Assembly: GCF_001618955.1 (NCBI RefSeq)
Contig: NZ_LVYV01000003.1
Span: forward strand, 62,001 to 126,000
Length of the DNA stretch: 64,000 bases
Reading direction: 5' to 3'
Origin: Tardiphaga robiniae
Lineage (GTDB): Bacteria > Pseudomonadota > Alphaproteobacteria > Rhizobiales > Xanthobacteraceae
Positions 9,925-17,862 of the stretch are shown piece by piece. The notes beneath the pieces were generated by a model that was given only the letters and a program-made list of their open reading frames with translations, did no database searches and was not told the origin of the DNA. Position numbers and translations under genes: made by a program. Each line of letters begins with the position of its first letter. Position 1 is the first letter of the stretch.

Positions 9925-10767
9925 CTATTTCTCGGCGAACAGCGCCCGCGCATTGCCGTGCGCGATCTGTTTAGCGACCGCCGGCGGCAGTTGCGCCAGC
10001 CATGCGCGATAGCCATCCATGATATCGCCATAGCTCGCCCAGCGTTCCGGCACCCAAGTGTCGGAGCCCAGCAAGAAGCGATCGGGGTAGCGCTCGAACA
10101 GCACGCGCCATTGCGGCGTCAGTTTGCCTGATCCGTCCACGATGCCGCTGCGATAGGATAACTCACCCCAGAGCTTTGGATATTTTGCCAGCATCGCTGC
10201 GACCCGGTCCGGTGCGAGGCTGAAGCCGGTATGCGCCCAGATGATCTGCGCACGCGGATTATGCCGCATCAGAATCTCGACCGCTTCGTCGTCGGCATGG
10301 GCGTGCAGATAGAGATTGTTGGCGACCGCAAAGTCGACGGTCTTCTTGACCATCTCTGTATCGGCCGCCTTGCCTGTCAGATGGAATTCGCCGACGCCGC
10401 GATAGTAGCCGCGCTTGAACTCCTCCTGCACCAGATCGAAGATCACGGGATCGTTGAACCAGCTGCCGATATCGGCGCGCACACGATATGGCCGGATGAA
10501 CGGCACGACCTGCAGATCGCCGGCCTTGCCCTTCGCCTTGTCGTCCATCAGCACATGGGTGCCGGTATTCGGGCGGCTGGTGGCGAGAACGCCGGTGACG
10601 CGGTTCTTCCTGAAAACCTCTAGCACTTCGTCGGGTTGGTAATACGGCTTCGGCTCCCAGTTGTAGTGCATATGGGCGTCGAAGATTTCGATCCGGTCGT
10701 CGGAACGCGCCGGCGCAGCAACAAGCGCGGCCAGCAGAGCGGCCGCAGTGAGTGTTCTCACCAGCAT
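9925..10767 (-). CDS. Exported amidohydrolase-family protein
   Basis: The 280-residue protein begins with a Sec signal peptide (MLVRTLTAAALLAALVAAPA, cleavage near residue 22) followed by an amidohydrolase-2 type TIM barrel: 'IFDAHMHYNWEP' supplies the first-strand HxH-like metal site, 'LYLHAHADDEAVEIL' and 'IIWAHTGFS' further His ligands, and 'LLGSDTW' the last-strand Asp. It would hydrolyse or decarboxylate a small substrate in the periplasm, but which is unknown. It starts nine bases after the RND pump gene ends, so the pump and this enzyme are probably cotranscribed. Confidence 0.8.
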   Translation of the reverse strand: MLVRTLTAAALLAALVAAPARSDDRIEIFDAHMHYNWEPKPYYQPDEVLEVFRKNRVTGVLATSRPNTGTHVLMDDKAKGKAGDLQVVPFIRPYRVRADIGSWFNDPVIFDLVQEEFKRGYYRGVGEFHLTGKAADTEMVKKTVDFAVANNLYLHAHADDEAVEILMRHNPRAQIIWAHTGFSLAPDRVAAMLAKYPKLWGELSYRSGIVDGSGKLTPQWRVLFERYPDRFLLGSDTWVPERWASYGDIMDGYRAWLAQLPPAVAKQIAHGNARALFAEK

Positions 10768-10776
10768 TAAGACACC

Positions 10777-13700
10777 CTATTCCGCTGCCACGACGCGCGG
10801 ACGATCATCGTGATCTTCTTCGTCGAGCTGCGGCTGCAGCTTGCGTTTCAGCTTGCGGTCGATGCGGTCGAGATAGATGTAGATCACGGGCGTGATGAAC
10901 AGCGTCAGCAATTGCGAGACACACAGACCGCCAACCACTGCAACGCCGAGCGGCTGGCGCAATTCGGCGCCGGCACCGGCACCGAGCGCGATCGGCAGCG
11001 TGCCGAAGATTGCCGCGAAGGTGGTCATCATGATCGGGCGGAAACGCAGTAGCGCAGCCTCGCGGATCGCGTGTTCGGCCGACAGGCCGACGCGGCGACG
11101 CTCGAGCGCGAAGTCGACCATCATGATCGCGTTCTTCTTGACGATGCCGACCAGCATGACGATGCCGATCATGGCGATGACCGACATTTCCATCTTGAAA
11201 AGCATCAGCGTCAGGATCGCGCCGATACCCGCCGATGGCAGGCCGGAGATGATCGTGATCGGATGGATGAAGCTCTCATAGAGGATGCCGAGGATCACGA
11301 AAGCCGCGAACACGGCAGCCAGGATCAGCACGCCCTGCCCGCGCAACGAATCCTGGAACACCTGCGCGGTACCCGAGAAGCCCGTGGCGATGGTCACCGG
11401 CAGTTTGGAGTCCGCCTCGATTTGCGTGATCTGGTCTACCGCATAGCCCAGCGAATAGCCGGGCACCAGGTTGAAGGAGATCGTCACCGCCGGCTGCTGG
11501 CCCTGATGGTTGATCTGCAGCGGCCCGACCGTCGGCACCAGACGCGCGACCGCGCTCAGCGGAATGGTCTGGTTGTTCGACGTCTTCATATAAAGCTTGG
11601 AGAGATCGCTCGGATCGATCCGGAACTGCGGCTGTGCTTCCAGGATGATCTGATAGTCGTTGGTCGGCATATAGATCGTGCCGACCTGGCGCGAGCCGAA
11701 CGCATTATAGAGCTGGTTACGAACCTGATCGACGGTGACGCCGTAGACCGCCGCCTTTTCGCGATCGATATCGACCGTCATCTGCGGGTTCTTGATGTAC
11801 AGGTCTGTCGTCACGTCGAGCAGGCCCGGCACATTGGCGATGCGATCCCGCATTTCCGGCGACACGCGATACAGCGTGTCGGTGTCGCTGCCCTGAAGCA
11901 CATATTGATACTGGCTCTTCGACGGACGGCCGCCGATGTTCAGGTTCTGGATGCTCTGGAAGAAGGCCTGCAGGCCCGGAACGGCCAGCGACTTCTGGCG
12001 CAGCCGCGCCATGACCACCTGTGCGGGATCACGATCCTTGCGCGGTTTCAGCGCGACGAACAGACGACCGTAATTCGCCGTCGCATTCGGACCGCCGGAA
12101 CCCACGGTGCTGTTGATGTATTCGACGGCAGGATCGGATTTCAGCAGATCGGCGAGCGCCTGCTGCCGCGCACTCATCGCTTCGAAGGACGTATCGGTTG
12201 CGGCTTCGGTCGTACCGGTCAGGAACCCGGTATCCTCCTGCGGAAAGAAGCCCTTCGGTACGATGTTGTAGAGATAGACAGTGCCGCCGAGGGTCGCGAG
12301 CGTCACCACCAGCATGATGCCCTTGTGTGCGAGCACGCGATCGAGCGCCCATTCGTAACCGCGCAGCCAGGCCGCAAATATGCGCTCGAAACCGCGTAGG
12401 ATGAAATTTTCCTTGTGTTCGGGATTGTGCGCCTTGAGTACGCGCGCGCAGAGCATAGGCGTCAGCGTCAGCGACACGAAACCGGAGACGATGATCGCCA
12501 CCGCGATCGTCACCGCGAATTCACGGAACACGCGGCCGACAATGCCGCCCATCAGCAGCACGGGAATGAACACCGCGATCAGCGAGAAGGTGATCGAGAC
12601 GATGGTGAAACCGATTTCGCGCGCGCCCTTCAGCGCCGCGTCGAACGGTTTCATGCCAAGTTCGATGTGCCGGACGATATTCTCCAACATGACGATGGCG
12701 TCGTCGACCACGAAGCCCACGGAAAGGGTCAACGCCAGCAGCGTCATGTTGTTGATGGAGTAGTCCAGCATATACATCGCGGCGCATGTGCCGAAGATCG
12801 AGATCGGCACCGCCAGCGCGGGAATCAAGGTCGCGGAGGCTGAGCGCAGGAACAGAAAGATCACGAAGATCACCAGCACAACGGCGATCAGCAATGTCTC
12901 CTCGACGTCGGCGACGGCTTCGCGGACCGAGATCGAGCGGTCCATCATCATATTGACTTCGACCGATGGCGGCAATTGCGCACGCAGCGACGGCAGCTTG
13001 GCGCGGACGCCGTCGACCACGGCGACCGTGTTGGCGTCGGGCTGCTTCTGGATCGCCAGCACGATGGCGCGCTCGCCATTCAACCAGGTCGCGACCTTGT
13101 CGTTTTCGACGGCGTCATAAATCTTGGCGACTTCGTTCAGCTTGACCGGCGAGCCGTTGCGCCAAGCGACAACGACCTGGCCATAGTCGGCGGCCTTGGA
13201 CATCTGTCCGGATGCCTGCAACGAGATGTCCTGCTTCGGTCCGTTCAGAGTTCCAACTGGCGTTGAGGAATTGGCGCGCGACACCGCCGTGCGGATGTCC
13301 TCGAGCGACAGTCCTCGTGCAGCCGCCGCCTCCGGATCGGCCTGTACGCGAATGGCGAATTTCTGCGTGCCATAGATCAGCACCTGCGCCACGCCGGGAA
13401 TCTGCGACAGCGCTTGTCCGATGGTGATATCGCCGAACTCATTGACGGCCGAGAGCGGCAGCGTCGATGAACTCAGCGCAATGAACAGCACCGGGAAATC
13501 GCCGGGGTTCACCTTGCGGAAACTCGGTGGGATCGTCATTTCGATCGGCAACCGGCGCTGTGCGATCGTCAGCGCAGTCTGCACGTCCAGCGCCGCCGCA
13601 TCGATATTGCGGTTGAGATCGAACTGAATGATGATCTGGGTCGTTCCCTGCGACGAGCTCGACGACATCGAAGAGATACCAGCGATGGTCGAGAGCTGAC

Positions 13701-13905
13701 GCTCAATGATGCCGGCGACCGAGGCCGCCATCGTGTCGGCGCTGGCGCCCGGCAGCGTCGCCGTCACCGCGATGGTCGGAAAGTCCACTTTCGGAAGCGC
13801 CGACACCGGCAGCAGCCGGAAACCAAAAATGCCAAACGCGATGATCGTCGCCGTGATGAGCGTGGTCATCACAGGGCGACGGATGCAGAGCTCCGAGAGG
13901 GTCAT
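10777..13905 (-). CDS. RND multidrug efflux pump, inner-membrane subunit (MdtB/MdtC-like)
   Basis: A proton-driven resistance-nodulation-division transporter of the AcrB/MdtBC superfamily. The 1042 residues contain the expected pattern: N-terminal helix (MTLSELCIRRPVMTTLITAT), first periplasmic loop, TM2-TM6 with the proton-relay motif 'GFVVDDAIVMLENIVRHIE' (paired Asp in TM4), a second large periplasmic loop after about 540, and TM8-TM12. Sequence resembles MdtB/MdtC more than AcrB, but substrate range cannot be read off. It follows the adaptor gene by three bases. No outer-membrane channel gene is present nearby, so a shared TolC-type channel is inferred. Confidence 0.92.
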   Translation of the reverse strand: MTLSELCIRRPVMTTLITATIIAFGIFGFRLLPVSALPKVDFPTIAVTATLPGASADTMAASVAGIIERQLSTIAGISSMSSSSSQGTTQIIIQFDLNRNIDAAALDVQTALTIAQRRLPIEMTIPPSFRKVNPGDFPVLFIALSSSTLPLSAVNEFGDITIGQALSQIPGVAQVLIYGTQKFAIRVQADPEAAAARGLSLEDIRTAVSRANSSTPVGTLNGPKQDISLQASGQMSKAADYGQVVVAWRNGSPVKLNEVAKIYDAVENDKVATWLNGERAIVLAIQKQPDANTVAVVDGVRAKLPSLRAQLPPSVEVNMMMDRSISVREAVADVEETLLIAVVLVIFVIFLFLRSASATLIPALAVPISIFGTCAAMYMLDYSINNMTLLALTLSVGFVVDDAIVMLENIVRHIELGMKPFDAALKGAREIGFTIVSITFSLIAVFIPVLLMGGIVGRVFREFAVTIAVAIIVSGFVSLTLTPMLCARVLKAHNPEHKENFILRGFERIFAAWLRGYEWALDRVLAHKGIMLVVTLATLGGTVYLYNIVPKGFFPQEDTGFLTGTTEAATDTSFEAMSARQQALADLLKSDPAVEYINSTVGSGGPNATANYGRLFVALKPRKDRDPAQVVMARLRQKSLAVPGLQAFFQSIQNLNIGGRPSKSQYQYVLQGSDTDTLYRVSPEMRDRIANVPGLLDVTTDLYIKNPQMTVDIDREKAAVYGVTVDQVRNQLYNAFGSRQVGTIYMPTNDYQIILEAQPQFRIDPSDLSKLYMKTSNNQTIPLSAVARLVPTVGPLQINHQGQQPAVTISFNLVPGYSLGYAVDQITQIEADSKLPVTIATGFSGTAQVFQDSLRGQGVLILAAVFAAFVILGILYESFIHPITIISGLPSAGIGAILTLMLFKMEMSVIAMIGIVMLVGIVKKNAIMMVDFALERRRVGLSAEHAIREAALLRFRPIMMTTFAAIFGTLPIALGAGAGAELRQPLGVAVVGGLCVSQLLTLFITPVIYIYLDRIDRKLKRKLQPQLDEEDHDDRPRVVAAE

Positions 13906-13908
13906 GTC

Positions 13909-15048
13909 TTATGCCCCGGCCTTACGGGCCCGGGCTTCGACCCGTGTGCCTTTTGTCAGCAAGAGCTGGCCGTCGACGACGACGTCCTCATCCCCTTTTA
14001 AACCCGACGTGATCACCGAAATCCCCTGGAAGGTGCGATCGACTTCGACAGGCTGAACATGGGCGACGCCGTCCTTCACCATGAACACGAAGTTCCCGGT
14101 CTGGCTGCGCTGCACCGCCACGGTGGGCACAACAACGCCGTCCTCCGTGCGCACGATCAGCTTGGTCTGTACCAGAATGCCCGGCCACAGGGTTTCGTTC
14201 GGATTGCTCATGATGCCGCGCACGGTGACCATGCCGGTGGTGGAATCCACGGTGTTTTCCACCATCGCCACCTTGCCGGTTTCAGAACGGCCGCTGTTCG
14301 GGATGGTCGCAATGACCGACGTCGATCCGGCCGCCATCGCTTCGCGCAGATCGGCAAGCACACGCTGCGGAATGGCGAAGGACACATAGACCGGAGCCAT
14401 CTGATTGATGGTGGCGAGCGGCGCCGTGTCAGCCGGGCGCACGAAATTGCCGACCTTCACATTGGCTGCACTGATCCGGCCGGAGAACGGCGCGCGGATG
14501 ATGGTGTAGCTCTTCTGGACCTTGAGATTGTCGAGCGCCGACTGATCGGCCCGGATGGTTCCGGCCAGGATGTCGGATTGGGTCTTGGCATTATCGACGC
14601 TCACCTGCGTGGTCGCGCCCTTCCCGATCAGATCGGTAAAGCGCCGCACGTCGCGTTCCGCACCGGCCAGTTGGGCCTGATCGCGGGCCAGCGTGCCTTC
14701 GGCCTGCTCGATCTGGGCATCAATCTGCCGCGAATCGAGAGTGAATAGCAGGTCGCCTTCCTTGACCTTGGCGCCGTCTTCAAAATGAACCGAGGTAATG
14801 GTGGTTTCCACCCGCGACTTGAGCGCGACACTCGAAATCGGCGTCACTGTGCCGATTGAATCGACATCGACCGGGACCGGTTTGCGTTCGGCCTTGGCAA
14901 GCTCGACCGAAACGATCCGCGCGCGCTGCGGGGCCTGTGTATTGGCACTGCCACCGGTCCAGGAGGAGCGCGTCGCATAGGCCGCAACCGCGGCAGCGCC
15001 GACGAGAACGAGTAGAGCGATCGATGTGCGTTTCTTCATATGGTCCAT
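13909..15048 (-). CDS. RND efflux periplasmic adaptor (membrane fusion protein)
   Basis: The 379-residue protein has an N-terminal membrane anchor/signal (TSIALLVLVGAAAVAAYATR), a barrel-sandwich (lipoyl-like) half motif 'VALKSRVETTITSVHFEDGA', an alpha-hairpin (about 115-170), the second half 'SYTIIRAPFSGRISAANVKV' and a beta-barrel, the architecture of MdtA/AcrA-type adaptors. It bridges the inner-membrane pump to an outer-membrane channel. It is the first gene of the adaptor-pump-amidohydrolase operon. An alternative ATG three codons downstream (15039) is possible; AGGTGA lies just before the first ATG. Confidence 0.92.
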   Translation of the reverse strand: MDHMKKRTSIALLVLVGAAAVAAYATRSSWTGGSANTQAPQRARIVSVELAKAERKPVPVDVDSIGTVTPISSVALKSRVETTITSVHFEDGAKVKEGDLLFTLDSRQIDAQIEQAEGTLARDQAQLAGAERDVRRFTDLIGKGATTQVSVDNAKTQSDILAGTIRADQSALDNLKVQKSYTIIRAPFSGRISAANVKVGNFVRPADTAPLATINQMAPVYVSFAIPQRVLADLREAMAAGSTSVIATIPNSGRSETGKVAMVENTVDSTTGMVTVRGIMSNPNETLWPGILVQTKLIVRTEDGVVVPTVAVQRSQTGNFVFMVKDGVAHVQPVEVDRTFQGISVITSGLKGDEDVVVDGQLLLTKGTRVEARARKAGA

Positions 15049-15208
15049 GTCACCTGGTACAGAAGATCGGGTCGCCCCCGTTTCCCGCCCATGGCAGCTT
15101 TAAAGACAGCGTCTGTGCGCTTTAGGCTTAAAGCTTATCATGTTGGCGGGGATGATGGTATGCCACGTTGACGTATTTTTGCCATTGTTGTTACCGGAAT
15201 CCCATCAG

Positions 15209-16000
15209 ATGAGAATTGCCACCTGGAATGTGAATTCTGTCCGCCAGCGGCTCGACCATCTGGTGACGTGGCTGCGCGACTGCTCACCGGACATCGTCTG
15301 CCTACAGGAGATCAAGTGCCTCGATGAGGCGTTTCCGCGCGAGCCCATCGAGGCGCTCGGCTATAATGTCGTCACCCACGGCCAGAAGACCTTCAACGGT
15401 GTTGCCCTGCTCTCGAAATATCCGCTGGAGGAAGCCACGCCTCGGCTGGCGGGTGACGACGAGGATCTCCATGCCCGCTTCATCGAAGGCGTAGTGTCGC
15501 TGAAATCCGGTGTGGTCCGGGTCGCCTGCCTGTATCTGCCGAACGGCAATCCGGTCGATACCGAGAAGTATCCCTACAAGCTGAAATGGATGTCCCGGCT
15601 GCAGGAGTTCACCCGGATGCGACTGAAGACCGAGGAACCGCTGATCCTCGCCGGCGACTTCAACGTCATCCCGGCGGCGGCCGATGCCTACAACCCGGCG
15701 GCCTGGATCAACGACGCGCTGTTCAAGCCCGAAACCCGCGCCAGTTTTCAGTCCCTGCTCGGTCTGGGGATGACCGACGCCCTGCGCGCCGTCACCGACG
15801 AGCCCGGCCAGTATACGTTCTGGGATTACCAGGCCGGCGCCTGGCAGAAGAACTGGGGCATCCGCATCGACCACCTGCTGCTGTCACCGCAGGCCAGCGA
15901 CAAGCTCGTCGACGTCGGCATCGACAAGTACGTGCGCGCTTGGGAGAAGCCGTCGGACCACGTGCCGGTCTGGGTCGATCTGGATTTAGAGGCGGCGTAG
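15209..16000 (+). CDS. xthA: Exodeoxyribonuclease III
   Basis: Exonuclease III / AP endonuclease of the endonuclease-exonuclease-phosphatase fold, acting in base-excision repair. The 263-residue protein begins 'MRIATWNVNSVRQRLDHL', contains 'DIVCLQEIKC' (metal-binding Glu), 'LAGDFNVIPAAAD' (catalytic Asp/Asn) and ends with 'IRIDHLLLS' and 'KPSDHVPVWVDL' (catalytic Asp-His). I use the ATG at 15209, which matches family N-termini; the frame extends upstream 23 codons with no family similarity. Divergent from the RND operon with a 160-bp spacer. Confidence 0.95.
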   Translation: MRIATWNVNSVRQRLDHLVTWLRDCSPDIVCLQEIKCLDEAFPREPIEALGYNVVTHGQKTFNGVALLSKYPLEEATPRLAGDDEDLHARFIEGVVSLKSGVVRVACLYLPNGNPVDTEKYPYKLKWMSRLQEFTRMRLKTEEPLILAGDFNVIPAAADAYNPAAWINDALFKPETRASFQSLLGLGMTDALRAVTDEPGQYTFWDYQAGAWQKNWGIRIDHLLLSPQASDKLVDVGIDKYVRAWEKPSDHVPVWVDLDLEAA

Positions 16001-16030
16001 AGGCCACGTCGCCAAGCCCCCTAAACACAG

Positions 16031-16064
16031 ATTGTCATGACCCGGCTTGACCGGGCGATCCAGT
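16031..16064. repeat. REP-like palindromic element
   Basis: The short intergenic sequence contains CCCGG-CTTGA-CCGGG flanked by 'attgtcatga' and 'gcgatccagt'. This combination (GTCATG...CCGGG...GATCCAG) resembles a repetitive extragenic palindrome family I know from Bradyrhizobium-group genomes. It lies between the convergent ends of xthA and the Sel1 protein gene and may serve as a bidirectional transcription stop. Only one copy of this type is evident in the window. Confidence 0.5.
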
Positions 16065-16076
16065 CCTCGCCCACCC

Positions 16077-16889
16077 TCAGTCCCGTTTGCCAGACACCCA
16101 GTGCTCGAGCATCTGCAGCGCCATGGCGCGGTCGTCTTCGGAGGCCTTGGCGATGGCCTTGTTGTAGCTGTCGCGGATCCAGGTGTCGTCCGGGCCGGCA
16201 TTGTCGCGGGCGAGCGTCAGCCACATCAGGCCGCGCGCCATCTGCCGTGGCAGCGATTCACCGTTGAACAGCATCTGGCCGAGCAGCGCCTGCGCCTGAT
16301 GCTGGCCCTTCTGCGCAGCAAGGCCAAGCCAGCGGGCGCCATATTTGGTGTCGCGCGGGGTACCGATACCCTTCAGATACAGCCGGGCCAGATCGTACTG
16401 GGCGTCGGCATTGCCGAAATAGGACGCGGCGTAGGAGAACATCTCACGTGCGCGTTCGGTGTCGGCCTTGATCTTCGAGTTCGGAATACCGTCGAGGTAA
16501 TAGCGGCCGAGCGCCACGAAGGCGTTGGCGACAATGGTCGCCTGCGGCGCAGACGGGCTGTCCTCGGCATGGGCATTGGCGATGCGGCTGAAATATTCGA
16601 AGGCGCGCAGGTCGTCCTGCGCCACGCCGTTACCGTCGGCATACATCCGGCCGAGTTTCCACTGGGCGATCGGATGGCCGCCCTCAGCGGCGTATTGCAG
16701 CGCGGTCAGCGAGGTTTCTGGCTTGGCAGCTTTCTTCAAGACCGGCGCAGCACCGGGAATGGTCGTTACAACCGGCAGGGCTGCGTCGCTGCTGCCAACC
16801 GGTGCACCGTCAAAGGCAAGGGCTGGCGCGGCCACGGATGCGGCACCCAAAGCAAACACACCAAAAATGATACGCTCAACTATCCGCAT
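16077..16889 (-). CDS. Exported Sel1-repeat (TPR-like) protein
   Basis: The 270-residue product has a signal peptide (MRIVERIIFGVFALGAASVA, cleavage after APALA) and at least four Sel1-like repeats between about residues 60 and 225, recognisable by 'ALQYAAEGGHPIAQWKLGRM' and 'ADAQYDLARLYLKGIGTPRD'. Sel1 repeats are helix-turn-helix protein-interaction modules; members of this exported class often affect exopolysaccharide or envelope functions (family knowledge, not shown here). Its first 14 bases overlap the 3' end of the ilvD relic upstream. Confidence 0.85.
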   Translation of the reverse strand: MRIVERIIFGVFALGAASVAAPALAFDGAPVGSSDAALPVVTTIPGAAPVLKKAAKPETSLTALQYAAEGGHPIAQWKLGRMYADGNGVAQDDLRAFEYFSRIANAHAEDSPSAPQATIVANAFVALGRYYLDGIPNSKIKADTERAREMFSYAASYFGNADAQYDLARLYLKGIGTPRDTKYGARWLGLAAQKGQHQAQALLGQMLFNGESLPRQMARGLMWLTLARDNAGPDDTWIRDSYNKAIAKASEDDRAMALQMLEHWVSGKRD

Positions 16890-17556
16890 AACAGTATTTC
16901 TCGTGGGCCCGGCCGGGTTGGGTCACGGCGCCACCAATGGCTGATCCAACCTGCCGGGCATATGTCCACAGCGTCCCTGACGTATGGTTAGTCGCGCGAC
17001 ACTTCCCTTTGGTCGGGTGCGCGGCCAATTCTTTGTCGGTCAATTTTACGTTAAAGGCAGCCGCGTCGGCGCCGCCCCGGACGGGAGCGCCGTCTTCCGA
17101 ATCGACGATGTCGAAAGCCAGATTCCCCTTCGATCCGACTGCGTCACCGCCAATGGCGATCGGCTTGTCGGCAGAACGAATGACGTCCTGATGGGAATTC
17201 CGCGTCACGGGCTTCATTTTCTCCGCGATCATCTGCCCCGTCGCAGTGAGGCACGCTCCCCGCGACCGGCTGTGATCGAGCAATGTCGTCTTCAGCAACG
17301 GTATGTCAGCAACTTCCAATATGTCTTTGGCGACATAACGGCTCAGCCGCTTCAAATCGGTGCGATATGGTGTCTTTTTGAAGATTTCGACAGCACGAGA
17401 TTCTTCCGCGCGCAGCACTTGGCCGGCAACGGGCTGTTCGCCTTGTGACATAGCCAGACTCATCGCGGACGGAAAGGCGCCACGCAACGCCTGCTCCCGG
17501 CCCTCCGTCATATGACGGCTAGGCAAACGCGACTTGATGTTCGTCTTGGCGTCCAT
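16876..17556 (-). pseudogene. ilvD: Internally deleted relic of dihydroxy-acid dehydratase (ilvD)
   Basis: This 226-codon frame is open but is not a complete gene. Its N-terminus 'MDAKTNIKSRLPSRHMTEG' matches the start of alphaproteobacterial IlvD as I recall it. The middle, from 'EIFKKTPYRTDLKRLSRYVA' through 'NSHQDVIRSADKPI' to 'GSKGNLA', matches the region around residues 300-400. The end, from 'FNVKLTDKELAAHPTKGK' to 'GGAVTQPGRAHEKYCYADS', matches the C-terminus. Normal IlvD is about 570 residues. The segments carrying the Fe-S ligand cysteines (VASCWNE, GCDKS, GACGG) are gone, so dehydratase activity is excluded. Several substitutions at otherwise conserved positions indicate drift since the deletions. 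The intact copy must be elsewhere. Confidence 0.8.
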
Positions 17557-17571
17557 CGCGAACCTGGTTTC

Positions 17572-17811
17572 TCAGGCCACTTCGGCGATCCGGGACAGTC
17601 CCACTGACATCCCGTCGATCTTCGAAGCGCTCCAGCCTTCTGGCTGTCGAGAAATGATTTCACGAAGGCGTGTGGCCAAATAGCGGCGGTTGCAATACCC
17701 ACAGTGGGACAGGGTTAAATCTTGAGGGACTGTTGCCGCCACGACACATTCGTTGCACCCCGGCAACCCTTTAGAGTTAGACCAAAGTTGGAAGGTCGCG
17801 GCTGACAACAA
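17572..17811 (-). CDS. Small hypothetical protein with two CxxC pairs
   Basis: A 79-residue frame in the otherwise empty stretch between the ilvD relic and lpdA. It contains 'GCNECVVAATVPQDLTLSHC' and 'CGYCNRRYLATRLREIISRQ': two CxxC pairs (Cys19/22 and Cys37/40) spaced as in a small zinc ribbon, followed by a basic helix. I do not recognise a named family. The start is unsure, and the region also holds an overlapping frame (17508-17702) that looks like a shadow. The regular cysteine spacing is the main reason to keep it. Confidence 0.4.
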   Translation of the reverse strand: MLSAATFQLWSNSKGLPGCNECVVAATVPQDLTLSHCGYCNRRYLATRLREIISRQPEGWSASKIDGMSVGLSRIAEVA

Positions 17812-17837
17812 AAACGCCGCTCTTTCGAGGCGGCGTT
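17807..17837 (-). terminator. Rho-independent terminator of lpdA
   Basis: Reading the minus strand just after the lpdA stop: AACGCCGC, a nine-base loop (CTCGAAAGA), GCGGCGTT, then TTTGTTG. The stem is a perfect eight base pairs, GC-rich, and followed by a T-run, which is a standard intrinsic terminator. It separates lpdA from the small genes downstream. Confidence 0.85.
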
Positions 17838-17862
17838 CGATGTCAGGATCGTGCGAAGCGGC

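Noticed and set aside
16001..16076. Mobile-element border between xthA and the Sel1 gene
   Set aside because: Only a short REP-like palindrome is present; no transposase or duplicated target site.
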